Assembly: GCF_007989085.1 (NCBI RefSeq)
Contig: NZ_BJVJ01000050.1
Span: forward strand, 1-45,951
Length of the DNA: 45,951 nucleotides
Reading direction: 5' to 3'
Source: Pseudonocardia sulfidoxydans NBRC 16205
Lineage (GTDB): Bacteria > Actinomycetota > Actinomycetes > Mycobacteriales > Pseudonocardiaceae
Both the position numbers and the translations under genes were made by a program. A model generated the notes under the pieces. It saw nothing but the letters and a program-made list of their open reading frames with translations, searched no databases and had not been told where the DNA came from. Shown here piece after piece: positions 17,361 through 24,864 of the stretch; position 1 is the first letter of the stretch, and each line of letters starts with the position of its first letter.

Positions 17361-18409
17361 CAGGGCTCTCCTTCGTTCGTCGCGGGCACGGGCGCCGGCA
17401 GGCGCAGGCCCAGCAGCCGCAGAGCATTCTCGCCGAGCACCGCGGCGGTGCCCGCGGCGTCCAGCCCGATGCCGGTGACCGTCGTGACCGGGTCACGGTC
17501 GGCGAGGTCGAACGGGGTGTCGGTGCCGAGCAGCACCCGGTCGGCGCCCATGTCGTCGACGAGGCGACGCAGCTGCACGGGGTCGAAGACGGCGGTGTCG
17601 TAGTAGAGCCGCCGCAGGTAGCGCGTGGGGGGCACCTGCGAGACCCGGGTGACGTCCTTGCGGTGCCAGCCGAGGTCGAGCCGTGGCCCGACGCCGGGTA
17701 GGCAGCCGCCGCCGTGGGCCAGGCACAGCACCAGGTCGTGGCGGTCGAGCACGCCCCCGAGCACCAGCCGGGCCGTCGCCAGCGCGGTCTCCGCCGGGTA
17801 CCCGAGCAGCTGGACGAGGTGGTAGGAGCCCAGCCGGTCGACCGCCGACACGGTGCTGGGGTGCACGAGCACGAACGTCCGGCGGCGGGCGAGCTCGGCC
17901 CACAGCGGCTCGTTGACCGGGTCGTCGAGCTCGCGGCCCCCACCGAAGGTGCCGATGGTGGCGCCGTGCAGGCCCAGCTCGTCGAGGCAGCGCCGCAGCT
18001 CGTCGACAGCACCGGGGAGACCGACCGGGACCGTGGCCAGACCCGTGAGCCTGCCCCCCGAACCGGCGACGAGCTCGGCGACGGCATCGTTGGAGGCGGA
18101 CACGACGGCCGCGGTGAGCCGGTCGTCGCGACTCTCCGACGCGAACACGAACGGCGGCGCCGACACGACCTGGTGCGACACGCCCGCGCGGTCCATGTCG
18201 GCGAGCCGTGCCGCGAGGTCGTACTGCTGCGCGGGCAGCGGGATCCGCGCCCCGTCCGCCAGCCCGCACACCCGCGGGTCGAGCGAGACCCACTCGTCGG
18301 CGACGCCGCTCAGGTCCGCGAGCCCGCGATCGGCGAGCCCGCGCAGCAGCGGCATCGGGAGGACGTGGGCGTGCACGTCGACGACGTGGCGCGGGCGTGG
18401 CTCAGCCAC
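17357..18409 (-). CDS. ACMSD-type amidohydrolase (probable decarboxylase or hydrolase)
   Basis: A 350-aa amidohydrolase-2 protein with the metal-binding set VDVHAH (D11, H13, H15), H183 in VLVHPS, H232 in LAHGGG and D297 in GTDTPFD, all as in ACMSD, gamma-resorcylate decarboxylase and 5-carboxyvanillate decarboxylase. Those enzymes remove carboxyl groups non-oxidatively from aromatic acids or ring-cleavage products; other members are hydratases. Adjacency to LigA/LigB-type genes fits either an aromatic decarboxylase before ring opening or an enzyme acting after it. The GTG start (18407-18409) overlaps the upstream small subunit gene by 8 nt. Confidence 0.88.
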   Translation of the reverse strand: MAEPRPRHVVDVHAHVLPMPLLRGLADRGLADLSGVADEWVSLDPRVCGLADGARIPLPAQQYDLAARLADMDRAGVSHQVVSAPPFVFASESRDDRLTAAVVSASNDAVAELVAGSGGRLTGLATVPVGLPGAVDELRRCLDELGLHGATIGTFGGGRELDDPVNEPLWAELARRRTFVLVHPSTVSAVDRLGSYHLVQLLGYPAETALATARLVLGGVLDRHDLVLCLAHGGGCLPGVGPRLDLGWHRKDVTRVSQVPPTRYLRRLYYDTAVFDPVQLRRLVDDMGADRVLLGTDTPFDLADRDPVTTVTGIGLDAAGTAAVLGENALRLLGLRLPAPVPATNEGEPW

Positions 18410-18728
18410 GGGAGGTCACGTACCGGTCGTAGTCGTCACCGAGCAGCGAGCGGAGCAGCGCGGTGGCGGGCGTCGACGACCCGGCGTTCTCCCCGGTGCC
18501 GAACACCAGCCGCGCCAGCTGCGACAGCAGGTACGGGTGCAGCCCCATGTCGTGCAGCGCCCGGAAGTCGCGCTCGCGGATCGCGGCGCGTTCGGCGCCG
18601 GTCATGTCGTAGCCGGCCAGCACCGCGTCCTCGTCGGCGACGAAGCGGGCGCGCAGCCCCTCGTCCCACTTGAGGTCCTGCACGAAGTCGTTGGCCCGCA
18701 ACTGCGGGTCGAAGCTCTCCAGCGGCAT
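18402..18728 (-). CDS. LigA-like small subunit of an extradiol dioxygenase
   Basis: A 108-aa protein resembling the alpha (LigA) subunit of type II/III extradiol dioxygenases: VLAGYDMTGAERAAIRERDFRALHDMGLHPYLLSQLARL is the conserved helical LigA core, where the family has a Tx-EE-x-A-ALxxRD-x-x-xLxxxG pattern. In protocatechuate 4,5-dioxygenase (LigAB) this subunit caps the active site of LigB. It is shorter than LigA (about 139 aa). It starts at ATG 18726-18728, two nucleotides after the LigB-type stop, so it is coupled to it. Confidence 0.82.
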   Translation of the reverse strand: MPLESFDPQLRANDFVQDLKWDEGLRARFVADEDAVLAGYDMTGAERAAIRERDFRALHDMGLHPYLLSQLARLVFGTGENAGSSTPATALLRSLLGDDYDRYVTSRG

Positions 18729-18730
18729 CG

Positions 18731-19612
18731 TCACACCGTTCCGGTCGTCGCGGTCGCCGGTGCGTCGCCGAGGTCCCAGCAGACCGCGCCGACCCCGCAC
18801 CGCCATTGGTCGAAGGCCACGTAGCCGAGCGACTCGCACGGCCGCGGCCCGATGGCGCCCATGACGACGACCCAGCTCAGCAGCTCGGCGGTGCCACCGG
18901 ACCCGGCTTCCTCCATGCGTGCCAGCGTCGCCTCGGCCAGGACCCGGTCGTGGTCGCCCTCGACGAGCAGGTCCAGCCACCAGCGGTCGAACTTCTCGTC
19001 GATCTCCAGGTAGCGGGGCCCGCCCGGCTCGTGGCTGAGCCCGCCGGACCCGAGCAGCGCGACCCGCAGCCCGGCCGGCAGATCGTCGCGGATCGCGTCG
19101 GCCAGCGCTCGGCCGAACGCGTAGCAGTCGTCCTGGTCGGGGATGGGTGGGACCGTGCAGTTCTGCAGGACCGGGACGACGGCGACCCCGAGATCGGCGA
19201 GCCCGGTGAGCGTCGCCGGGACCGACAGGTTGTCGTCGAAACGCAGGTTGTCGCGTGCGCCGCGCAGGCGGCGGCCGGTGTCGCCCAACGCCTCCAGTAG
19301 CCGGCCGGCGACGTCGGGGGCGCCCGGGAGGTCGTAGTCGGGGACCCGCAGCCACGGCTTGAACCACTCGTCGGGGCCCCGGTGGCGCTCGGCGAGGCCG
19401 AAGGTGAAGTCCGGGTAGTCGTGCAGCCGGGCGTTGGCGACATGGTCGTTGCCGACGACCAGCACCACGTCGGGCCGGGCTGCGACGAGCACCTCGCGGA
19501 TGCCGTCGTAGGCGCGCCGGACGGTCCGCTGGTCCTCCTCGGACGCCTTCGAGAACCAGCCGGTCAGTCCCGGTGCGTGGCTGGCCGCCACCGCGGCGGT
19601 GATCTCAGCCAT
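18731..19612 (-). CDS. LigB-type extradiol aromatic ring-cleavage dioxygenase, catalytic subunit
   Basis: A 293-aa class III extradiol dioxygenase. By eye the LigB iron ligands are conserved: H12 (ASHAPG), H57 (VVGNDHVAN) and E243 (GTAELL), and H194 (GGLSHEPGG) matches the catalytic base H195. The position of LigB His127, near SVPATL, reads as Asp127 here, an unusual change that may reflect a different substrate. The enzyme opens a catechol-like (or aminophenol/hydroxypyridine-like) ring with Fe(II) and O2. GAGGAGACGACACGACC precedes ATG 19612. It lies 21 nt after the ABC ATPase gene and 2 nt before the LigA-like gene. The ring substrate is unassigned. Confidence 0.88.
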   Translation of the reverse strand: MAEITAAVAASHAPGLTGWFSKASEEDQRTVRRAYDGIREVLVAARPDVVLVVGNDHVANARLHDYPDFTFGLAERHRGPDEWFKPWLRVPDYDLPGAPDVAGRLLEALGDTGRRLRGARDNLRFDDNLSVPATLTGLADLGVAVVPVLQNCTVPPIPDQDDCYAFGRALADAIRDDLPAGLRVALLGSGGLSHEPGGPRYLEIDEKFDRWWLDLLVEGDHDRVLAEATLARMEEAGSGGTAELLSWVVVMGAIGPRPCESLGYVAFDQWRCGVGAVCWDLGDAPATATTGTV

Positions 19613-19633
19613 GGTCGTGTCGTCTCCTCGCTG

Positions 19634-20458
19634 TCAGGCCGCCGGGCGCCGGATGGCCCGGTAGATGTGCGCACGCAGGTGGGTGAACTCGGCCGTCTCC
19701 TTCGTCGTGACCTGGTCGCGGTCCGCAGGCAGGTCGACGGTGACGACCTCGTGGACCGACGTCGGGCGCTGGGTCAGGACGACGACCCTGTCGGCGAGGT
19801 ACACGGCCTCGTCGATGTCGTGGGTGACGAACAGGATCGTGACGCCGTACCGGCGCCGGACGGCGAGCATGACGTCCTCCAGGTCGGCGCGGGTCTGGGC
19901 GTCGACCGAGGCGAACGGCTCGTCCATGAGCAGGATGTCGGGCTGGTAGGCCAGCGCGCGGGCGATCGCGACACGCTGCTGCATGCCGCCGGAGAGCTGG
20001 AACGGGTAGTGGTCGGTGAAGCCGGTGAGGCCCACCGAGTCGACGGCCTCGCGGATGCGTTCGTCGCGGTCGGCGGCCGACAGCCTGCGTCGGCGCAGGG
20101 GCAGCGCGATGTTGCCGCGCACCGTCAGCCACGGCATGAGCGAACGGCTGTAGTCCTGGAACACGAGCGCCAGCTGCTCGGGCGGACCGTCGACCGGGGT
20201 GCCGGCGAGCCGGACCTGTCCGGCGGTCGGCGTCATCAGCCCGGACATGCACTTGAGCAGCGTCGTCTTCCCGCAGCCCGACGGCCCCACGACGCAGACG
20301 AACTCCTCCTTGGCCACGTCGAAGCTGACGTCGCCGATCGCGACGGTGGCCCGGGCGCCACTGCCGTAGGTCTTCTGCAGACCGGAGACCTCGAGCACGG
20401 AGTCCCTCTTCCCGTCGGTGGCCGTGGGCCGGTGGTTGTCGTCGGTCCGGGTGTTCAT
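19634..20458 (-). CDS. ABC transporter ATP-binding protein, SsuB/TauB/NrtD type
   Basis: A 274-aa ATPase with Walker A GPSGCGKTTL (58-67), Q-loop LALVFQDYSRSLMPW, signature QLSGGMQQRVAIARAL, Walker B ILLMDEPFASVD and the switch His in FVTHDIDEAV. The PW(L/M)T segment after the Q-loop is characteristic of the SsuB/TauB/NrtD subfamily. The start ATG 20456-20458 overlaps the permease stop (ATGA). It energises uptake with the two permeases upstream and the lipoprotein at 12.9 kb. Confidence 0.94.
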   Translation of the reverse strand: MNTRTDDNHRPTATDGKRDSVLEVSGLQKTYGSGARATVAIGDVSFDVAKEEFVCVVGPSGCGKTTLLKCMSGLMTPTAGQVRLAGTPVDGPPEQLALVFQDYSRSLMPWLTVRGNIALPLRRRRLSAADRDERIREAVDSVGLTGFTDHYPFQLSGGMQQRVAIARALAYQPDILLMDEPFASVDAQTRADLEDVMLAVRRRYGVTILFVTHDIDEAVYLADRVVVLTQRPTSVHEVVTVDLPADRDQVTTKETAEFTHLRAHIYRAIRRPAA

Positions 20459-21225
20459 CGGGCACTCTCCGTCGCGTGTCGGTGCCAGGCGAGGACACGG
20501 CGTTCGACCAGGCCGAGTGCCGCGTTGAGCAGGTAGCCGAGGACGCCGAGCAGGATGATCCCGGACCACATCTGCGGGATCGCGAAGTCGCGCTGCGACT
20601 GCAGGACGAAGTAGCCCACGCCGTTCGTACTGGCCACGAGCTCCGACACCACCGTCATGATCAGTGCGAGGGACAGACCGGTACGCATCCCGGCGACGAT
20701 CTGCGGTCCGGTCCCGGGCAGGACGACCCGCGTCAGCCTGTCCCGGCCGGTGATGCCGTAGATCCGGGCCGTCGCGGTGAGCGTCGGGTCGAGACCGCGG
20801 ATGCCGTCGACGGTGTTGAGCAGGACCGGCCACAGGCACACGACCGCGATCACGAAGATCTTCATGGTGTCGCCGATGCCCAGCACGAGGATCCCGAAGG
20901 GGATGAGCGCGGGCGGCGGGATCGCGCGCAGGAACTCGACGATCGGTTCCGCGGCCCGGGCGGCGAGCGGCACCGACCCGATGACGACGCCGGCCGCCAC
21001 CCCGACGACGGTCGCGATCGCGTACCCGGCGGCGAGCCGGTAGAGGCTGGGCAGTACGTCGGAGCCGAACCGGTCGAACAGCCACGTCTGTTCGAAGGTG
21101 ACGAGCATGTCGGTGACCGGTGGGAAGTAGAACGACGTGCTGCCGGCCGACCACAGGATCAGCGCGGCGACGACGAGCAGCGGGACGGCGATCTCCAGGA
21201 TCAGCCCGATCCTGCGGCGGTTCAT
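20455..21225 (-). CDS. ABC transporter permease, SsuC/TauC type (second)
   Basis: A 256-aa inner-membrane permease with about six transmembrane segments. The BPD_transp_1 EAA loop is visible as AIRPYGITGRDRLTRVVLPGTGP-like (GLDPTLTATARIYGITGRDRLTRVVLPGTGPQIVAGMRTGLSLA, about 155-198). ATG 21223-21225 follows GAGGAGGTCGC and overlaps the first permease stop (ATGA). Two distinct permeases with one ATPase imply a heterodimeric channel, which is less common than the usual SsuC homodimer. Confidence 0.93.
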   Translation of the reverse strand: MNRRRIGLILEIAVPLLVVAALILWSAGSTSFYFPPVTDMLVTFEQTWLFDRFGSDVLPSLYRLAAGYAIATVVGVAAGVVIGSVPLAARAAEPIVEFLRAIPPPALIPFGILVLGIGDTMKIFVIAVVCLWPVLLNTVDGIRGLDPTLTATARIYGITGRDRLTRVVLPGTGPQIVAGMRTGLSLALIMTVVSELVASTNGVGYFVLQSQRDFAIPQMWSGIILLGVLGYLLNAALGLVERRVLAWHRHATESAR

Positions 21226-21998
21226 GCGACCTCCTCGAGCCGGTGGGAGGCGTGCCAGTGCAGCAGCGGTCGCTCGACCCGGCGCAGCACCGCGTTGAGA
21301 CCCCAGCCGAGCAGGCCGGTGACCGCGATCAGTGTGTACATGAGCTCGACGTCGCCGCCGTTCTGCGCCTCGGTGATGGCGCGCCCGATGCCCGGCGACC
21401 CGACGACGAGCTCCGCGGTCACCGCGAGGACGAGCGCGACCGACGACGAGATCCGCACCCCGGTGGCCAGGTAGGGCAGCACGCTGGGGATCAGGACCCG
21501 GGCGACGGTGTCGCCGCGGCGCAGCCGGTAGGACCGCGCGGTCTCCAGCGCAACGGGGTCGACGTCGCGGGCGCCGTAGATCATCTGCAGCAGCAGCGGC
21601 CACAGCGCCGCGAACGCGACGAGGAAGACCTTCGTCTCGATCCCGGACCCGTAGACGAGGATGGCCAGCGGGATCAGCGCCACCGACGGCACGGGTCGCA
21701 GGAACTCGACGACCGGGCGCAGTGCGCGGTAGAGCCACCAGCTCGACCCGATCGCCAACCCGGCGGGCACCGCGACGACGATCGCGATGAGCAGCCCGAT
21801 CGCCCAGCCCTGGAGCGTCTGGGCGAGGTCCGTCCAGAACCGTCCGTCGCCGAGCTGCCCGACGAGCCGCCCGGTCACGTCGCTCATGGGCGGGAACCAG
21901 CGGGCCGGCAGCAGCCCGGTCCGCGAGGCGATCTCCAGCAGGGCCAGTACGCCGATGACGGCGACCGTTCCGGGCAACCAGCGATGCGCTCGTGGCAT
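21222..21998 (-). CDS. ABC transporter permease, SsuC/TauC type (first gene of the catabolic operon)
   Basis: A 258-aa permease, BPD_transp_1 fold: a first TM helix near residues 8-27 (LPGTVAVIGVLALLEIASRTG), and the EAA loop VDPVALETARSYRLRRGDTVARVLIPSVLPYLATGVRIS at about 150-190. GAGGAGGCGCCG precedes ATG 21998. It is the promoter-proximal gene of the minus-strand set reaching to 12946. It is clearly related to the second permease at 20455-21225, so both probably form a heterodimer. Confidence 0.93.
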   Translation of the reverse strand: MPRAHRWLPGTVAVIGVLALLEIASRTGLLPARWFPPMSDVTGRLVGQLGDGRFWTDLAQTLQGWAIGLLIAIVVAVPAGLAIGSSWWLYRALRPVVEFLRPVPSVALIPLAILVYGSGIETKVFLVAFAALWPLLLQMIYGARDVDPVALETARSYRLRRGDTVARVLIPSVLPYLATGVRISSSVALVLAVTAELVVGSPGIGRAITEAQNGGDVELMYTLIAVTGLLGWGLNAVLRRVERPLLHWHASHRLEEVA

Positions 21999-22057
21999 CG
22001 GCGCCTCCTCGCCCTCGGGGTGCGTCGTCGCACTGTCGCGGCGCCGCTCGACTATTG

Positions 22058-22085
22058 ACTATATTCATTATGGTTTGACGCGCAA
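22058..22085 (-). promoter_or_regulatory. candidate promoter/operator of the catabolic operon
   Basis: On the minus strand TTGCGC (22085-22080) and TATAGT (22063-22058) are 16 nt apart in an unusually AT-rich patch (22051-22078) for this genome. A weak ATTGA/TCATT dyad surrounds the -10. This is the natural place for the operon's GntR regulator to bind. Confidence 0.5.
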
Positions 22086-22113
22086 GAGGCTTCCCCGGAC
22101 CCGCTCCGGACAC

Positions 22114-22154
22114 GACGAGGCTCCCGGCCGTCGTTCACGACCGGGAGCCTCGTC
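22114..22154 (-). terminator. 14-bp stem-loop terminator after the small membrane protein gene
   Basis: GACGAGGCTCCCGG (22114-22127) and CCGGGAGCCTCGTC (22141-22154) form a perfect 14-bp stem with a 13-nt loop, about 38 nt past the stop of the 56-aa gene. No U-tract, as is common in actinobacterial terminators. It insulates that gene from the operon promoter. Confidence 0.75.
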
Positions 22155-22191
22155 GGACACCCTCTGCGGACCCCGCGCTACGGGGCCCGTG

Positions 22192-22362
22192 TCAGCGCGG
22201 GAGCGCCTTGTTGTTCTTGTTCTTGATCGCTGTGTAGGCGGCCGCGCCGACGAACAGCACCGCGCCGATCACCAGCGCGACGCCCAGGAACTTGAACACG
22301 GCCCCGAGCACCGAGATGACGATCCAGATCGCGAGCGCGACCCCCAGGACTTTCAGCAGCAT
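22192..22362 (-). CDS. small two-helix membrane protein (56 aa)
   Basis: A short gene with a very strong ribosome site (GGAGGAGGGG, 7 nt before ATG 22360-22362) and its own terminator at 22114-22154. The product has two hydrophobic stretches, residues 2-20 (LLKVLGVALAIWIVISVLG) and 25-44 (FLGVALVIGAVLFVGAAAYT), then a basic tail KNKNNKALPR. This fits a two-TM or hairpin inner-membrane protein with a cytosolic positive tail. Similar tiny membrane proteins are common and uncharacterised in actinomycetes. Function unknown. Confidence 0.78.
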   Translation of the reverse strand: MLLKVLGVALAIWIVISVLGAVFKFLGVALVIGAVLFVGAAAYTAIKNKNNKALPR

Positions 22363-22648
22363 GTGCGAACCCCTCCTCCGCCGTCATCCTGTCCGACGAA
22401 CGGCGCGGCGCAGTAGTTCCCGCCCGCGTCCGTTCCGTCACGGTTCGAGCCAGGACTCCCCTGCGTCGAGGTCGCCGGTCGAGGCCGGGCCGGCGTCGTC
22501 GACGGGTGGAAACCGGGCCACCCGCGGGGGTGCTGTCCACACCCCCGGACTCGCGGTGGTGCCGTCGCCGCGCATCCCTGCCCGGCGGGAGCCTTCTCCT
22601 CGAACGCCGGGGCCGCCCCCGCGGCTCCGCTCACAGGGGGAGACACCG

Positions 22649-24010
22649 ATGACCGCCATGATCGACCAGCACGACAGCCTGTCCCGCATCGCCGGACCCG
22701 TCCTCTTCCCGGGCGACGACGGCTACGCCGAGGAGACCGGCGGCTTCAACCTGACCTACCGGCCCGGTCCCGCCGTCGTCGTGGGAGCGACCTGCGCGGA
22801 CGACGTCGCCGCCGCCGTCCGGCACGCCGCGGCGACGGGCCGCCGCGTCGCCGTGCAGGCCACCGGCCACGGCCTGACCTGCGACCTGTTCGGCACCGTC
22901 CTCGTCTCGACGCGCCGCATGACCGACGTCCTGATCGACCCGCTCGCCCGCACCGCCCGCGTCGGCGCCGGGGTGCGCTGGCGCGCGGTGATCGACGCCG
23001 CCGCACCGCACGGCCTCGCCCCGCTCAACGGCTCGTCGTCCGACGTCGGCGTCGTCGGCTACACGACCGGCGGCGGCCTCGGCCCACTGGCGCGCCGCTA
23101 CGGCTTCGCCGCCGACCACGTCCGCCGCTTGACCCTCGTCACCGCCGACGGCGCCGTCCGCGACGTCACGCCGTCGTCGGAGCCGGACCTGTTCTGGGCG
23201 GTCCGCGGCGGCAAGGCAAACTTCGGGATCGTCACCGACATCGAGTTCGACCTCGTCCCCGTGACCCGCTTCTTCGGCGGTGCCCTGGCCTTCGGCGCCG
23301 ACGACGCCCGCGCCGTCCTGCACGCCTGGCGCGCGTGGGCGCCGACGCTGCCCGAGGACACGACGACGTCGGTGGCGCTGCTGCGCACCCCGCCGGACCC
23401 GGCGCTGCCGGAGCCGATCCGTGGCCGGTTCGTCGTGGCGCTGCGGTTCACCCACCTCGGCGACGCCGCGTCCGGGGAGGCGCTGCTGGCGCCGATGCGG
23501 GCCGCGGCCACGCCGGTGCTCGACGGGATCGCCGACATGCCCTACCCGGCGATCGACGCCGTCCACATGGACCCGACGACCCCGATGCCGGTGTGGGACC
23601 GCGGCGGCGCGCTGTCGGCGCTGCCCGCCGAGGCCGTCGACGCCGTGCTGGCCACCGCGGGCCCTGACGCCGACTGCCCGCTGGCGATGGTCGAGCTGCG
23701 CCTGCTCGGCGGCGCCATCGGTCGCGAGCCCGCGGTACCCAACGCCGTCTCGGGCCGCGACGCCGCGTTCTCGCTGTTCACGGTCGGCGTGCCCGTCGGC
23801 CCGCCCGTCGAGCTGGTGGCGGCCGCGGCGGCGCGGGTCGTCGAGTCGGTGCGGCCGTGGGCCTGCCGGGGGCTGGTCAACCTGCTGGGCCCGGCCGGCC
23901 CGGACCGCGTCGGCAACCTGTGGGACGACGCCGACCGCGCCCGGCTGCTCGCGATCCGGGACGGGGTGGACCCGCAGCACCTGTTCGCGACGAACGTGGT
24001 CCTGGGCTGA
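22649..24010 (+). CDS. FAD-binding oxidoreductase, berberine-bridge-enzyme-like (PCMH fold)
   Basis: A 453-aa flavoprotein. The FAD-binding PCMH domain covers about residues 38-205: VVVGATCADDVAAAVRHAAATGRRVAVQATGHG includes H74, the usual 8-alpha-linked flavin histidine, and later TTGGGLGPLARRYG and GKANFGIVTDIEFDL. The position where bicovalent BBE-like enzymes have a second linking Cys appears to be Asp (SSSDVGVVG), so a single covalent link is likely. The C-terminal NLWDDADRARLLAIRDGVDPQHLFATN is the BBE tail. GGGGGAGACACCG precedes ATG 22649. It is a single gene divergent from the 56-aa membrane protein. It probably oxidises an alcohol, sugar or secondary metabolite. Confidence 0.9.
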   Translation: MTAMIDQHDSLSRIAGPVLFPGDDGYAEETGGFNLTYRPGPAVVVGATCADDVAAAVRHAAATGRRVAVQATGHGLTCDLFGTVLVSTRRMTDVLIDPLARTARVGAGVRWRAVIDAAAPHGLAPLNGSSSDVGVVGYTTGGGLGPLARRYGFAADHVRRLTLVTADGAVRDVTPSSEPDLFWAVRGGKANFGIVTDIEFDLVPVTRFFGGALAFGADDARAVLHAWRAWAPTLPEDTTTSVALLRTPPDPALPEPIRGRFVVALRFTHLGDAASGEALLAPMRAAATPVLDGIADMPYPAIDAVHMDPTTPMPVWDRGGALSALPAEAVDAVLATAGPDADCPLAMVELRLLGGAIGREPAVPNAVSGRDAAFSLFTVGVPVGPPVELVAAAAARVVESVRPWACRGLVNLLGPAGPDRVGNLWDDADRARLLAIRDGVDPQHLFATNVVLG

Positions 24011-24226
24011 TCTGCCCGCTCTGATCCGGTGCGCAGTCAGGTCAGGTCGACGGCCTCGCGGAAACGCGGAGAGACCGGGCTCGGACTGCGTGCTGTGCGA
24101 GCGCTCGCTCGTCGAACGCCGCGGCGCCCGGGGGGTGCTGCCGCGGCCCGACTCCCCCACCGTGCACCTCGGCGGGCACTCGGTGCTCGGCCACGTCCGG
24201 GTGCACGTGGGCCGAGGCGCCTTCCG

Positions 24227-24829
24227 TCAGAACGGGTTGCGGCTGCCCTTCAGCTCGCTGAACGACGGGACGTCGGCCAGCAGCCTCACCGCCTCGAAGA
24301 GACGCAGTGCCTCGTCGCCGGTGGGCACCGGGACGACGACGGGCCCGAACCACGCCGTGGCGCCCAGCCGCAGGACCGGGCTGCCCGACTCCTCGCCGAC
24401 CGCGGTCTGCGACTCCTCGTGGGAGGCCTTGACCGTGGCGTCGAGTCCGGCGTCGTCGGCGGCGTCGATCAGCGTGGCGAGCAGGCCGGCCTCGGCGATG
24501 GCGGCGGCGAGCAGGGTGTCGTCCCAGTCCTCGCCGTTGTCGTGGCGGCGCACGCCGAGCGCGGTGAACAGCCGGCCCCGGGCGTCGTTGTCCTCGACGG
24601 CCGCGAGCACCCGCAGTACGCGCGCGCTCTGCACCATCAGCGGCCGGTACTGCTCGGGGACGTCCTTGCCCTCGTTGAGCACCGAGAGGCTCATCAGGCG
24701 CCAGGTCACCGTGGCGGCGCCGGCGTCGGCCACCTCGGTGATCCAGCGTGAGGTCCGCCAGGTGAAGGGGCACCCGGGGTCGAAGAAGAAGTCGACGGCG
24801 GTGGGCTGGGAGATCGAGGCGGAGGTCAC
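24227..24829 (-). CDS. DsbA-like mycothiol-dependent reductase (Rv2466c type)
   Basis: A 200-aa thioredoxin-fold DsbA-family protein. VDFFFDPGCPFTWRTSRW places a CPFT active site at residues 20-23, where classic members have CPWC: the resolving cysteine is replaced by Thr, which fits a mono-thiol mechanism using mycothiol. Overall length and sequence (MSLSVLNEGKD..., VLRVLAAVEDND, SPVLRLGATAWFGPVV) resemble mycobacterial Rv2466c (mycothiol nitroreductase). The start GTG 24827-24829 has no Shine-Dalgarno sequence but a well-spaced promoter ending 6 nt upstream. It is the last gene before the convergent flavoprotein; 216 nt between them show no clear feature. Confidence 0.85.
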   Translation of the reverse strand: MTSASISQPTAVDFFFDPGCPFTWRTSRWITEVADAGAATVTWRLMSLSVLNEGKDVPEQYRPLMVQSARVLRVLAAVEDNDARGRLFTALGVRRHDNGEDWDDTLLAAAIAEAGLLATLIDAADDAGLDATVKASHEESQTAVGEESGSPVLRLGATAWFGPVVVPVPTGDEALRLFEAVRLLADVPSFSELKGSRNPF

Positions 24830-24835
24830 GGCCGC

Positions 24836-24864
24836 AGGCTACGCGTCGAGAGTTGACCGTTCAA
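24836..24864 (-). promoter_or_regulatory. leaderless promoter of the mycothiol reductase-like gene, with overlapping dyad
   Basis: On the minus strand TTGAAC (24864-24859), 17 nt, TAGCCT (24841-24836), 6 nt, then the GTG start. This is a near-ideal promoter placed so that transcription begins at the start codon. A GTTGA-ACGG-TCAAC dyad (24852-24865) overlaps the -35. It lies at the 3' end of the MFS gene. Confidence 0.6.

Noticed and set aside
24011..24226. Gap between the flavoprotein and DsbA-like genes considered as a gene remnant
   Set aside because: An open plus-strand frame crosses it (with CVLC and HLGGHSVLGHV), but there is no start with a ribosome site, no recognised family, and no dyad. 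I see nothing supportable.
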